Shown: positions 8,960-17,326 of the stretch, one piece after another
Layout: each line of letters opens with the position of its first letter
Numbering within the stretch: position 1 is the first letter of the stretch
Assembly (NCBI RefSeq): GCF_000426705.1
Contig: NZ_AUFW01000017.1
Location: forward strand, 62,001-126,000
Reading direction: 5' to 3'
DNA: 64,000 nucleotides
Source: Spirochaeta cellobiosiphila DSM 17781
Lineage (GTDB): Bacteria; Spirochaetota; Spirochaetia; DSM-17781
Program-made: the position numbers and the translations under genes
The notes under the pieces: model-generated
Told to the model about the DNA's origin: nothing
Databases searched by the model: none
What the model saw: only the letters and a program-made list of their open reading frames with translations

Positions 8960-9991
8960 CTATCTCATGTTTTCAGGAACTAGGGTTTCAGGATCACCAT
9001 CAATGGCAGCTTCTAAAGCAGGTACTAACTCATCCAAGGCATAATCAATGCTAAGAGGACTAGCAAAAGAAAAGGCTCCACCTAGTAACTTACCGACAAA
9101 AAACTCACGTCCTTCTGTTGTTGCTTTTAATGTCTTGCGTAAAGTGAATTGTCTCATTGCTTCAAGACCTTTTGCCCCTACACCTATCCAAATAATAACA
9201 TCTGTATCAAGAAGATCCATTCGTTCTTCACTAAAACTAAGATAGAACTTTTCACCTGCAATCTCATCATATTCAGGAGGGATAATAAAGCCAAGTTCTG
9301 TTAATAAACGGCTACGACTATCAGCTGAAGCATAAGCACCTAATTCATTCTGAAAAACAAAAGCTATTGCTGCTGTAGCACCTTGAAATTGGGGATGGCT
9401 ATTTTTAATAGAGTCAAATCGATCTTCAATATAGGACACAACCTCTTCTGCTTTCTCTGCTTTCCCAACGACTTGTCCCATTATCCTAGTCTCAACCTGC
9501 CATGGAGTTCCATAATCAACATAATCAGCAGGTTGAGCAATAACAGGTGCGATTTGTGACAAAGTGTCATATTCTTTCTGGGTCATTCCTGAAGAAACTC
9601 CCACAATAAGATCAGGATTCAAAGAGGCTATTATTTCAAAATTTAATTCACGTGAGGACAGCACATAAGGAGGATCACTGTCTCCTAACGCTTCTTGAGC
9701 CCAAGGCCATAAAGAATTCGGATAGTCACCATACCAATCTCTGATAGCAATAGGAACAACACCTAAAGCAAGAAGAGCTTCATGTTCTGTATACCCAACA
9801 GAGACAATTCTAGTGGGTTGGGACTCTATAGTAGTGCTTCCATACTTGTGATCTATAGTAAGAGGAAACCCCTTGGAGAGAAGGTTCCCCTTCTCTGTAA
9901 CATCAGTACGTTCTTTATCACCGTTAGCAAATACGTTCATAGATATAGTTAATAATGCTGTAAATATAATTAATGATTTAGAAAAATTCAT
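8960..9991 (-). CDS. iron-siderophore-type substrate-binding protein
   Basis: A 343-residue FepB/FecB-type periplasmic binding protein. A Sec signal peptide (MNFSKSLIIFTALLTISMN) ends in VFANGDKE, cleaved by signal peptidase I rather than lipidated since no lipobox Cys is present. The mature part has QPTRIVSVGYTEHEALLALG, the RDWYGDYPNSLWPWAQ segment common in one FecB subgroup, and LNPDLIVG. I chose ATG 9991 because GGAG lies five bases upstream; a GTG at 9997 is in frame. It is the first gene of the eight-gene operon and its promoter is visible just upstream. The ligand is unknown; a ferric siderophore is the default inference. Confidence 0.92.
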   Translation of the reverse strand: MNFSKSLIIFTALLTISMNVFANGDKERTDVTEKGNLLSKGFPLTIDHKYGSTTIESQPTRIVSVGYTEHEALLALGVVPIAIRDWYGDYPNSLWPWAQEALGDSDPPYVLSSRELNFEIIASLNPDLIVGVSSGMTQKEYDTLSQIAPVIAQPADYVDYGTPWQVETRIMGQVVGKAEKAEEVVSYIEDRFDSIKNSHPQFQGATAAIAFVFQNELGAYASADSRSRLLTELGFIIPPEYDEIAGEKFYLSFSEERMDLLDTDVIIWIGVGAKGLEAMRQFTLRKTLKATTEGREFFVGKLLGGAFSFASPLSIDYALDELVPALEAAIDGDPETLVPENMR

Positions 9992-10005
9992 ATACACTCC
10001 TAACT

Positions 10006-10041
10006 GATATAGTTTATACAGCTTAACTATAGTTAAAGCAA
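10006..10041 (-). promoter_or_regulatory. promoter of the importer/biosynthesis operon with palindromic operator
   Basis: On the minus strand there is a -35-like TTGCTT (10041-10036), a spacer of exactly 17 bases, and a -10-like TATAAA (10018-10013), followed by the binding-protein start with its own ribosome-binding site. The spacer holds a perfect 14-bp palindrome, TTAACTATAGTTAA (10023-10036), which also covers the end of the -35. A palindrome between the two hexamers is the classic position for a dimeric repressor. The sequence does not match the usual Fur box, so the regulator is unknown. Confidence 0.55.
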
Positions 10042-10081
10042 GAGGTCTATGGCAATGCTAATTATGATTTAATGGTAGGAG

Positions 10082-10108
10082 TTAAGACCTCAATTTTTGA
10101 GGTCTTAA
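10082..10108. terminator. 12-bp perfect inverted repeat between two minus-strand genes
   Basis: TTAAGACCTCAA (10082-10093) and its exact complement TTGAGGTCTTAA (10097-10108) flank a three-base loop. It sits just downstream of the esterase-like gene (minus strand, ending at 10120) and upstream of the operon promoter. It could end the esterase transcript, but no strong T run follows the stem on either strand, so it may instead be an mRNA-stabilising hairpin or a protein site. Confidence 0.5.
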
Positions 10109-10119
10109 TCAAATTTATA

Positions 10120-11409
10120 CTAATTTATGGACTTATTAAGAGGAAGGATGTATAAAACATCCCCATCTACAAGATTCGTTCCTGGCAAATACTTTTGAAC
10201 AACTTCACCACCATTAACTGTTACTGCAAAATCATCATCATTTAAAACAGCAATAGTATTATCATCCATTATCCATATTCCTTCTAATTTATCATGGGGA
10301 TAATGATTGGGAAGTTCTTTTACAAGGTCAATAACTAGTTCTTTTGACACGAATTTAATGCCAGCAGCTTTGAGATCTTCATAAGAACACTCTTCGATTG
10401 TTTTACCTTGAATCAATAAACCATTTGGATCATTAGCATCAGAACTAGAGATATCTGTAGCATGAGAAATATCGATTTTATATATTAACTTTTGTGCCTC
10501 TTTTTCACCAGAAAAGGCTCCATCCCGTTCAACGACTAAAAACTCAGTATCAGAAATAGACTCAATCTCTGAATTAGAGTTCCAAGGTTTATCCTGTTTA
10601 TATAAGTACTGTTTTGTTTCACTAGTGGCTAAATTAAAAGTGACAATCCTAATGACAGTGTTATTTGTTACGCCTTTCTTATTAGGATTATATAGTGTTG
10701 ACTGCATTATCCCCACTAAAGTACTTTTATCTGGGGTTATGGTTAAACCTTCCATACCCCTATTGGCTCGCCTTTTGGCAAAAACAGCAGGAAGATGTCT
10801 ATATCCTGTATTAACACCAATAGGGGAAATCCGCTCAATCTCAAAACCATTTTTATTGTAATGAACTAAGTGGGGACCATACTCATCGCTTATCCAGAAT
10901 TCACCATTTTTTAAAGCAACTAAACCTTCTCCATCTAAACCATAATCATCAAAAGAAAGGATATTACCTTGATTATCATATGGGATTTCCCCTGTAGAGC
11001 CTCGCCCTTCTGGATTAGGGATTCCCGTGATAGGGACACCATTAGGATCTTTTAATAATATTTCCTTTTTTAATATTACAGTACCATCTTTTCTTAACTG
11101 AAAGAGTCCGATTCTCGGCGTGTAATCAGGAACAGGAAATTTCTTCCCTTTACCAGCCTTTCCAATATAAGTGACATTAGGCCCTCTGTCGGTTAATGCA
11201 TAAAAGTAATTTGATTTGGAAGGATGTGCTGTGGCTGCAGAACCATACCCTCCTTTTCTTATTTCTGTTCCATTAGGTAATGTGTTTAAAACGGAATAAG
11301 GAAGAATTACTCCATCAGAATGGATAGAACTTGGATCTATTTGATTGGATGTCCTACAGGAAAACAATAAACTGCTTATAACGATTAATATAAGAAATAG
11401 TGCTTTCAT
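10120..11409 (-). CDS. esterase-like activity of phytase family lipoprotein
   Basis: A 429-residue exported lipoprotein. The N-terminus MKALFLILIVISSLLFSC is a signal peptide with a lipobox ending at Cys18. The mature part fits the phytase-like esterase family (beta-propeller type): ALTDRGPNVTY, NPEGRGSTGE, EGLVALKNGEFWISDEYGPHLVHYN, RGMEGLTITPDKSTL and KLEGIWIMDDNTIAVLNDDDF. Members are secreted or surface proteins of uncertain substrate. It is separated from the importer operon by a hairpin and promoter, so I take it as a single-gene unit. Confidence 0.85.
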   Translation of the reverse strand: MKALFLILIVISSLLFSCRTSNQIDPSSIHSDGVILPYSVLNTLPNGTEIRKGGYGSAATAHPSKSNYFYALTDRGPNVTYIGKAGKGKKFPVPDYTPRIGLFQLRKDGTVILKKEILLKDPNGVPITGIPNPEGRGSTGEIPYDNQGNILSFDDYGLDGEGLVALKNGEFWISDEYGPHLVHYNKNGFEIERISPIGVNTGYRHLPAVFAKRRANRGMEGLTITPDKSTLVGIMQSTLYNPNKKGVTNNTVIRIVTFNLATSETKQYLYKQDKPWNSNSEIESISDTEFLVVERDGAFSGEKEAQKLIYKIDISHATDISSSDANDPNGLLIQGKTIEECSYEDLKAAGIKFVSKELVIDLVKELPNHYPHDKLEGIWIMDDNTIAVLNDDDFAVTVNGGEVVQKYLPGTNLVDGDVLYILPLNKSIN

Positions 11410-11508
11410 TATAGCCCCTTGTAAATAAATATTGAGACGATACTACTTTATTAACAGAACATATTTTATTTATTTACCATTAATAATTCATTAGTTCTCA
11501 AGAACAGT

Positions 11509-11536
11509 GTTGTATGATCAATATCGATCATACAAC
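11509..11536. terminator. 11-bp inverted repeat downstream of the formate channel gene
   Basis: GTTGTATGATC (11509-11519) and GATCATACAAC (11526-11536) form a perfect 11-bp stem with a six-base loop, just after the focA-type stop codon. It is not followed by a clear T run on the minus strand, so it is either a weak terminator or a 3' stabilising hairpin of the formate channel mRNA. Confidence 0.45.
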
Positions 11537-11544
11537 ATTTAAAC

Positions 11545-12354
11545 TTATTTATTTTTGACCATCCAGTAATAGAGAGTTCCCACAAAAAAAGATCCACCCA
11601 CAATATTTCCTAATGTAACAATACCCAAACTTTTTAAAGTGTTACCTAAGGTAAGCAAGGCAAAATGGTCACCATCTGGATGGAAAATCTTTGTTATTAG
11701 TCCAGCTGGTAAAAAATACATATTAGCAATACTATGCTCAAAACTTGATGCGACAAAAGCCATTACGGGAAAGAATATTGCCCAGACTTTTCCAGAAACT
11801 TCTTCTGAAGCTGTAGCCATGAGAACCGCCAAACAAACTAACCAATTGGCCATTATTCCTCGCACAAACATCTGTATTCCCGTAATCCCCGCTTTGGATT
11901 CTGCGATTTTCATAGCCGTGTAACCAACTTCTCCATGATAAAGTCCACTAACAACGACTAGGAGCAAGACCAGAAACAATGCCCCCAAAAGGTTGCTAAA
12001 CCAAACAACAACCCAGTTATTAAGCATTTGAGGAAGGGTTACTTTTTTCTCATAAACAGCTAGAGGAATAAGGCAATTGCTCGTAAACAACTGAGATCCT
12101 CCAATAACGACTAACATTAAGCCAACTGAGAATACAGCACCAAAAATAATTTTCTTTAATCCGTAAAATACTGGTACACCAGCAACCTCCCAACCTGTTG
12201 AAGCAACAATGGAAAGGTGTGACGCCATTGAAATATAGGCCCCAGCTAAAAAACCTGACAAGATTAGTAAACCTATTTTTGTAGAGGCCTTTTTCTCTAC
12301 TGAACTAGTCAGATTTAAAACTAATTCCTTTGTATTAAGTGATTTACTCAACAC
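11545..12354 (-). CDS. formate/nitrite transporter family channel (FocA-like)
   Basis: A 269-residue FNT-family membrane protein with six hydrophobic segments. Family-type stretches include GFLAGAYISMASHLS, GGSQLFTSNCLIPLAVYEKK, NWVVVWFSNLLGALFLV and SSFEHSIANMYFLPAGL, the last containing the His of the FocA pore. The start is GTG at 12354 with GGAG upstream. It is divergent from pflB-pflA, and in many fermenters FocA exports the formate that pyruvate formate-lyase makes; that role is strongly implied here. An FNR-like box lies in the shared upstream region. Confidence 0.92.
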   Translation of the reverse strand: MLSKSLNTKELVLNLTSSVEKKASTKIGLLILSGFLAGAYISMASHLSIVASTGWEVAGVPVFYGLKKIIFGAVFSVGLMLVVIGGSQLFTSNCLIPLAVYEKKVTLPQMLNNWVVVWFSNLLGALFLVLLLVVVSGLYHGEVGYTAMKIAESKAGITGIQMFVRGIMANWLVCLAVLMATASEEVSGKVWAIFFPVMAFVASSFEHSIANMYFLPAGLITKIFHPDGDHFALLTLGNTLKSLGIVTLGNIVGGSFFVGTLYYWMVKNK

Positions 12355-12393
12355 ATTCTCCTTTTAATAAAGCTCGTATCTACAGAATTGAGA

Positions 12394-12407
12394 TTGATTG
12401 AGATCAT
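12394..12407. promoter_or_regulatory. FNR-like box between focA and pflB
   Basis: TTGATTGAGATCAT matches the FNR consensus TTGAT-N4-ATCAA at 9 of 10 fixed positions. It is centred about 47 bp upstream of the formate channel start and about 92 bp upstream of pflB. These genes are classic anaerobic FNR targets in enterobacteria. The site is read directly from sequence; its use is inference. Confidence 0.5.
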
Positions 12408-12424
12408 TATTGTGTAGATATTTG

Positions 12425-12449
12425 ACCAAGAAAACATTATGTTCTTGGT
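12425..12449 (+). promoter_or_regulatory. bulged inverted repeat in the pflB leader
   Basis: ACCAAGAAAACA (12425-12436) pairs with TGTTCTTGGT (12440-12449) apart from a two-base bulge, leaving a three-base loop. It lies 44 bases before the pflB start and would be either a hairpin in the leader or an operator next to the promoter. Function unknown. Confidence 0.35.
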
Positions 12450-12492
12450 AAGATTTTTAAGATTTTTACCTATTAGCATAAGGGGCGAAAAC

Positions 12493-14718
12493 ATGCAAGC
12501 TTGGAAAGATTTTATTGGTGGTAACTGGCAGTTCAAAATTGATGTTCGTGAATTCATTCAAAAGAACTACACGCCATACGAAGGAGACGATAGTTTCCTA
12601 ACAGGTCCTACAGAAAGGACAGAAAAACTTTGGGGCAAGATTTGTGACTTAGTTGAAGAAGAAAGAAAGAATGGTATTTTAGATGCAGAAACAGCAACTC
12701 CTTCAACAGTCATCAGCCACGGTGCCGGATACGTGGACAAGGATCTTGAACAAATCGTAGGTTATCAGACTGATAAACCACTTAAAAGAGCAATAATGCC
12801 AAAAGGTGGTTTACGAGTTGTAAAAGGTGCATTGGAATCTTATGGTTATAAGTTAGATCCTGTTGTTGAAGAAATATACAGTAAACACAGAACAACTCAT
12901 AATGATGGGGTTTTTGCAGCTTATACAGAAGACATAATGAAGGCTCGTAGATCTGGTGTATTAACAGGATTACCTGATGCCTATGGACGTGGACGAATTA
13001 TCGGTGACTATAGAAGAGTAGCGCTCTATGGTGTAGACCGATTAATCGAAGACAAAAAAGAAAAGAAAGAAGCTTACGATACTCCTAACATGACTACTAC
13101 CAATATCATGAGCCGAGAGGAAATATCAGAGCAAATCAAGAGTTTAGAAGATTTAAAGACAATGGCAGGCTTCTATGGTTTTGACATCTCTGTTCCTGCA
13201 ACAAATGCAAAAGAAGCGATTCAATGGACATATTTCGCTTACCTAGCGGCTATCAAAGATCAGGATGGTGCTGCCATGTCAATTGGTCGTGTATCATCTT
13301 TCTTAGATATTTATATCGAAAGAGATATAGCATCCGGTGTTTTAACAGAACAAGATGCTCAAGAATTAATGGATCACTTTGTAATGAAGTTACGAATGGT
13401 TAGATTCTTAAGAACACCAGCGTATAATGATCTGTTCTCTGGGGATCCTACCTGGGTGACAGAAGCTATTGGGGGTATGGGAGTTGATGGACGAACACTA
13501 GTTACAAAAAACAGTTTCCGAGTCCTTCACACTCTTACTAACTTAGGACCAGCACCAGAACCTAACTTAACAGTTCTTTGGACACCAAGACTTCCTCAAG
13601 GTTTCAAAGACTTTGCTTCCAAAATGTCTATACAGACTTCAGCCATTCAGTATGAAAACGATTGTTTAATGCGTACTTATTATGGTGATGACTATGCTAT
13701 CGCATGTTGTGTGTCAGCCATGAAAGTCGGTAAGCAAATGCAGTTCTTTGGGGCTAGAGCTAACTTAGCAAAGGCTTTGCTTTATGCCATCAATGGTGGT
13801 AAAGATGAAAAGAGTGGAGTACAAGTTGGACCAGCTTTTCTTCCCATAACAAGTGAATATCTTGACTATAATGAAGTAAAAGAAAGATTTGATGCAGTAT
13901 TAGATTGGTTAGCAGAACTTTATATGAAAACTCTTAATATCATTCATTATATGCATGACAAATACAATTATGAGTCTCTTCAAATGGCCCTTCACGACAG
14001 AGAGATTCATAGAACAATGGCTTGTGGTATTGCCGGTTTATCTGTAGCAGCTGACTCTCTATCTTCTATAAAATATGGAAAAGTAAAGGTTATCCGAAAT
14101 GAAGAAGGATTGGCTGTAGATTATGAAGTAGAACAAGAATACCCAGCATATGGCAACAATGATGATCGCGTTGACCAAATAGCCGTAAACCTTGTTGAAA
14201 GTTTTATGGATAGATTAAGAAAGCAAAAAACTTATAGAAATGCTGAACCTACCCAATCAATCTTAACCATCACAAGTAATGTAGTATATGGTAAGAAAAC
14301 AGGTTCTACTCCTGATGGACGAAAAGCTGGATCTCCTTTTGGACCAGGGGCAAACCCTATTCATGGAAGAGATACACATGGAGCATTGGCTGCCTTTGCT
14401 TCTGTAGCAAAGTTACCCTATGAACATGCAAGTGATGGGATTTCCTATACTTTCAGCATCGTACCTAAAGCTTTAGGAAAATCAGATGATGAACAAGTTC
14501 AGAATCTAATTAAGTTGATGGATGGCTACTTCCTGGAAGGTGGTCACCATGTAAACATTAATGTACTTAATAGAGAAACTCTTCTAGATGCAATGGATCA
14601 TCCAGAAAAGTATCCACAGCTTACCATCCGAGTATCTGGTTATGCTGTTAACTTTATTAAGCTAACAAGAGAACAACAGGAAGATGTTGTTTCTAGAACA
14701 TTCCACTCAATGATGTAA
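12493..14718 (+). CDS. pflB: pyruvate formate-lyase
   Basis: A 741-residue glycyl-radical enzyme converting pyruvate and CoA to acetyl-CoA and formate. The adjacent catalytic cysteines are Cys405-Cys406 in [11 protein letters not shown], and the radical glycine is Gly716 in [11 protein letters not shown] near the C-terminus, as in E. coli PflB. The start ATG at 12493 has AGGGG ten bases upstream and gives [13 protein letters not shown]; an ATG at 12439 in the same frame would add 18 unlikely residues. pflA follows after six bases. The full set (formate channel, lyase, activase) implies anaerobic mixed-acid fermentation. Confidence 0.98.
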   Translation: MQAWKDFIGGNWQFKIDVREFIQKNYTPYEGDDSFLTGPTERTEKLWGKICDLVEEERKNGILDAETATPSTVISHGAGYVDKDLEQIVGYQTDKPLKRAIMPKGGLRVVKGALESYGYKLDPVVEEIYSKHRTTHNDGVFAAYTEDIMKARRSGVLTGLPDAYGRGRIIGDYRRVALYGVDRLIEDKKEKKEAYDTPNMTTTNIMSREEISEQIKSLEDLKTMAGFYGFDISVPATNAKEAIQWTYFAYLAAIKDQDGAAMSIGRVSSFLDIYIERDIASGVLTEQDAQELMDHFVMKLRMVRFLRTPAYNDLFSGDPTWVTEAIGGMGVDGRTLVTKNSFRVLHTLTNLGPAPEPNLTVLWTPRLPQGFKDFASKMSIQTSAIQYENDCLMRTYYGDDYAIACCVSAMKVGKQMQFFGARANLAKALLYAINGGKDEKSGVQVGPAFLPITSEYLDYNEVKERFDAVLDWLAELYMKTLNIIHYMHDKYNYESLQMALHDREIHRTMACGIAGLSVAADSLSSIKYGKVKVIRNEEGLAVDYEVEQEYPAYGNNDDRVDQIAVNLVESFMDRLRKQKTYRNAEPTQSILTITSNVVYGKKTGSTPDGRKAGSPFGPGANPIHGRDTHGALAAFASVAKLPYEHASDGISYTFSIVPKALGKSDDEQVQNLIKLMDGYFLEGGHHVNINVLNRETLLDAMDHPEKYPQLTIRVSGYAVNFIKLTREQQEDVVSRTFHSMM

Positions 14719-14724
14719 GGAATT

Positions 14725-15459
14725 ATGAAAGGACGAATACTAACATACGAATCCCTTGGGATGGTGGACGGACCAGGTTTACGCTTTATTGCTTTTCTTC
14801 AAGGTTGTCCCCTGCGTTGCTTGTATTGTCATAACCCAGACAGCTGGTCTCCTAAAGGAGGCCGGCTTGTTGACTCTGAAGATGTCGTAGCAGAAGCAAT
14901 GAAATACCGTAACTGGATGACTGGTGGTGGAGGACTGACCCTAAGTGGAGGAGAACCTCTCATGCAGCCAGAATTCACCAAAGCCATATTGGATAGAACC
15001 AGAGAAAAAGGAATTCATACTGCCTTAGACACTTCAGGGTTCGGTCCACTACATAAAACAAAACCAGTGTTGGCTTCAGCTGATTTAATATTATTTGATA
15101 TCAAGACAATGAATGAAGATCTTCATAAAAAATTAACAGGTGTTGATCAGAATCAAACATTTCCTGCACTGGATTATTTAGTAGAAATCAACAAACCTCT
15201 ATGGGTAAGACACGTATTAGTACCAGGTTTAACTGACAATGAATCAGATTTAATCGCACTCCGAGATAAACTTCTCAAGTTACCTAATTTGAAACGTTTT
15301 GATCTATTACCTTTCCATAAAATGGGTGAAGAAAAGTGGGAAGAGGTTAATAGGAAATACACCCTAAAAGATACACAGACACCTTTGCCAGAGCAAGTAG
15401 CAAAGATAAACAGTATTTTCACAGAAGCAGGCTTACCAGTTGGCAAAGCTATAGATTAG
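14725..15459 (+). CDS. pflA: pyruvate formate-lyase activating enzyme
   Basis: A 244-residue radical SAM enzyme with the CPLRCLYCHNP cluster motif (CxxxCxxC) near residues 28-35 and the GGGLTLSGGEPLMQ SAM-binding stretch. It makes the glycyl radical on PflB using S-adenosylmethionine and a 4Fe-4S cluster. It begins six bases after pflB, so both are translated from one mRNA. Length matches the E. coli enzyme (246). Confidence 0.97.
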   Translation: MKGRILTYESLGMVDGPGLRFIAFLQGCPLRCLYCHNPDSWSPKGGRLVDSEDVVAEAMKYRNWMTGGGGLTLSGGEPLMQPEFTKAILDRTREKGIHTALDTSGFGPLHKTKPVLASADLILFDIKTMNEDLHKKLTGVDQNQTFPALDYLVEINKPLWVRHVLVPGLTDNESDLIALRDKLLKLPNLKRFDLLPFHKMGEEKWEEVNRKYTLKDTQTPLPEQVAKINSIFTEAGLPVGKAID

Positions 15460-15510
15460 ACAAAAAACTGAACATCAACTAAATTTCAGATTTTCATATT
15501 TACTCTCTAT

Positions 15511-15545
15511 ACCCCAAGGTTCTCCGCCAAAAAGAGGCCTGGGGT
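15511..15545. terminator. hairpin between convergent pflA and nadA
   Basis: ACCCC/AGG pairs with CCT/GGGGT across a loop of about 18 bases (one bulged A), in the 95-bp gap between two convergent genes. T-rich sequence follows on the plus strand (TATTTTATC). It is a plausible, rather weak, bidirectional terminator. Confidence 0.5.
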
Positions 15546-15554
15546 TATTTTATC

Positions 15555-16565
15555 TTATCTACTTTTTACTGCCAGCATTTTCTCAATAGACCCTTTGGCT
15601 TTTTCTATCATATCTTGATCAAGTTCTACTTGGGGTTCTAAAGAAGTTAGTGACTTTAAAATCTTAGGTAAGGTAATTCTTTTCATATGAGGGCACAAGT
15701 TACATGGTCTAATGAATTGGACATCCGGTGTATTTGCAGCAACATTATCACTCATTGAACACTCTGTAACCATAAGAACCTTTGCTGGCTTCTTCTCTTT
15801 CACAAATGAGATCATCCCACTAGTGGATCCAGCATAATCGGCGGCCTCAACAACCTCAGAAGGACATTCAGGGTGGGCAATGACAACTAAGTCTTTATAG
15901 GACTCTTTATAATCTAATATTTCCTTTGCCGTAAACCGTTCATGAACTTCACAACTTCCTGGCCATGTTATCAATTTTTTACCTGTTTCTTTTTGAATAT
16001 TAGCTGCCAAGTATTGATCTGGTAGGAATAAAATTTCATCTGCGTCAAGAGATTCTACTACCTCTTTAGCATTACCACTGGTACAGCAAATATCGACTTC
16101 TGCTTTGACAGCAGCAGAGGTATTAACATAAGTTACAACAGGGACACCAGGATACTTTTTTCTAAGAGCTCTTACATCTTCCGGCGTAATGGATTCTGCC
16201 AAAGAACAGCCTGCATCAAGATCTGGGATTAAAACCGTTTTGGAAGGATTTAATATCTTTACAGTTTCAGCCATAAAATGAACCCCACAAAGAACCACAA
16301 TATCAGCTTTAATATTCACAGCTTCTCGTGCTAAAGCTAAAGAATCACCAGTAATATCTGCTATTCCATGAAAAATCTCGGGTGTCATATAATTATGAGC
16401 TAAAATCACAGCATTCTTTTCTTTCTTTAGTTGATTTATTTTGTGAATAAAAGGCGCATAAACAGGCCACTCAAAAGGAGGAATCACATCTTTAACCTTT
16501 TGATAGATATCATCGGTAGCTTTTTTAATTTCGTCTGTATATTCTAAGTCGCCAATATTCATCAT
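15555..16565 (-). CDS. nadA: quinolinate synthase A
   Basis: A 336-residue NadA. It condenses iminoaspartate with dihydroxyacetone phosphate to quinolinate for NAD synthesis and holds a 4Fe-4S cluster. Conserved stretches are AVILAHNYMTPEI, DITGDSLALAREA, VLCGVHFMAETVKIL, HPECPSEVVEAAD and the C-terminal PCNLCPHMKRITL; Cys in the first, the ICCTSGNA and the last segment are the cluster ligands. AGGAG lies four bases before the first ATG. No nadB or nadC is adjacent. Confidence 0.96.
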   Translation of the reverse strand: MMNIGDLEYTDEIKKATDDIYQKVKDVIPPFEWPVYAPFIHKINQLKKEKNAVILAHNYMTPEIFHGIADITGDSLALAREAVNIKADIVVLCGVHFMAETVKILNPSKTVLIPDLDAGCSLAESITPEDVRALRKKYPGVPVVTYVNTSAAVKAEVDICCTSGNAKEVVESLDADEILFLPDQYLAANIQKETGKKLITWPGSCEVHERFTAKEILDYKESYKDLVVIAHPECPSEVVEAADYAGSTSGMISFVKEKKPAKVLMVTECSMSDNVAANTPDVQFIRPCNLCPHMKRITLPKILKSLTSLEPQVELDQDMIEKAKGSIEKMLAVKSR

Positions 16566-16604
16566 AAACTCCTAAGTATTACCTCAAAAATATATACATT
16601 TTTT

Positions 16605-16642
16605 TATACATCTTCAACTACAGCTCCACTATAATACAGTAT
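16605..16642 (+). promoter_or_regulatory. promoter giving a probably leaderless transcript
   Basis: A perfect TATAAT (16630-16635) ends seven bases before the ATG at 16643, so transcription should start at or next to the start codon. A -35-like TATACA (16605-16610) is 19 bases upstream of the -10. No ribosome-binding site lies before the ATG. Confidence 0.5.
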
Positions 16643-17326
16643 ATGAAGATTAAGAATATGTGGTTGTGGCCTATTGGTATTCTCGTTATTCCCATGGCAA
16701 TTTTCATCTCAATATCTCTATATATTAATTCTTTTCAAAAAGTTGAAGCATTGTTTGTTCTGACAATAAATGTCTTTCTATGCATATCAGTATATAGAAA
16801 TAGCAAGCTTGGTATCCAGTTAGAGGAGAAAGAGAAACAAATGGCTCGCCTCAAAGGGCAGTCACCAAAATCATTGAAAACTGATTTTATTAACGAACTC
16901 AAACAGGAAAAGTTTGAATACATAGATCCTGAAACGGGTTTATTAAATAATGGAGCTTGTCATTTTTTTCTAAATAGGGCAGCACAACTAGCCAAGAGTT
17001 TAAGCAAAGACTTCGCCATCGTCTATATTTCCCCACCAAGAGAGGTCCCTCAGTCGACTATTGCGGAATTAGGATTAGCCCTAAAAAAGACGATAAGAGA
17101 TACAGATCTGGCCTTTCATATAGAGGAAAAAGAGTTTTTGCTGGGACTAGAAGGCTGCTCTAAAAATGGTGCAGAGTTCTTTATGAAAAGACTTTTTAAT
17201 CAATGGCACAAACATATAGATATCAATTGGGGATGTTCCCTATTAGGTCCAGATAACTATGAATTAATATATACTTTAGTGGAAGAAGCAAAGGAACAAA
17301 TGAATAGTTTTAGACAAGAGAAGTAA
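16643..17326 (+). CDS. membrane protein with degenerate GGDEF domain
   Basis: A 227-residue protein with two N-terminal membrane segments (about 8-28 and 36-51), a short coiled linker and a C-terminal GGDEF-type fold. The DPETGLLNN motif (95-103) is the start of a diguanylate cyclase domain, but the active-site loop reads HIEEKEFLLGLEG, with EEKEF (161-165) where GGDEF should be. The loss of both glycines and the metal Asp predicts no cyclase activity; it may bind nucleotide or partner proteins. It converges with, and overlaps by 17 bp, the histidine kinase gene. Confidence 0.75.
   Translation: MKIKNMWLWPIGILVIPMAIFISISLYINSFQKVEALFVLTINVFLCISVYRNSKLGIQLEEKEKQMARLKGQSPKSLKTDFINELKQEKFEYIDPETGLLNNGACHFFLNRAAQLAKSLSKDFAIVYISPPREVPQSTIAELGLALKKTIRDTDLAFHIEEKEFLLGLEGCSKNGAEFFMKRLFNQWHKHIDINWGCSLLGPDNYELIYTLVEEAKEQMNSFRQEK

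Noticed and set aside
10023-10036. Palindrome as a classical Fur box
   Set aside because: TTAACTATAGTTAA lacks the GATAAT-type hexamers of Fur sites; kept only as an unassigned operator.
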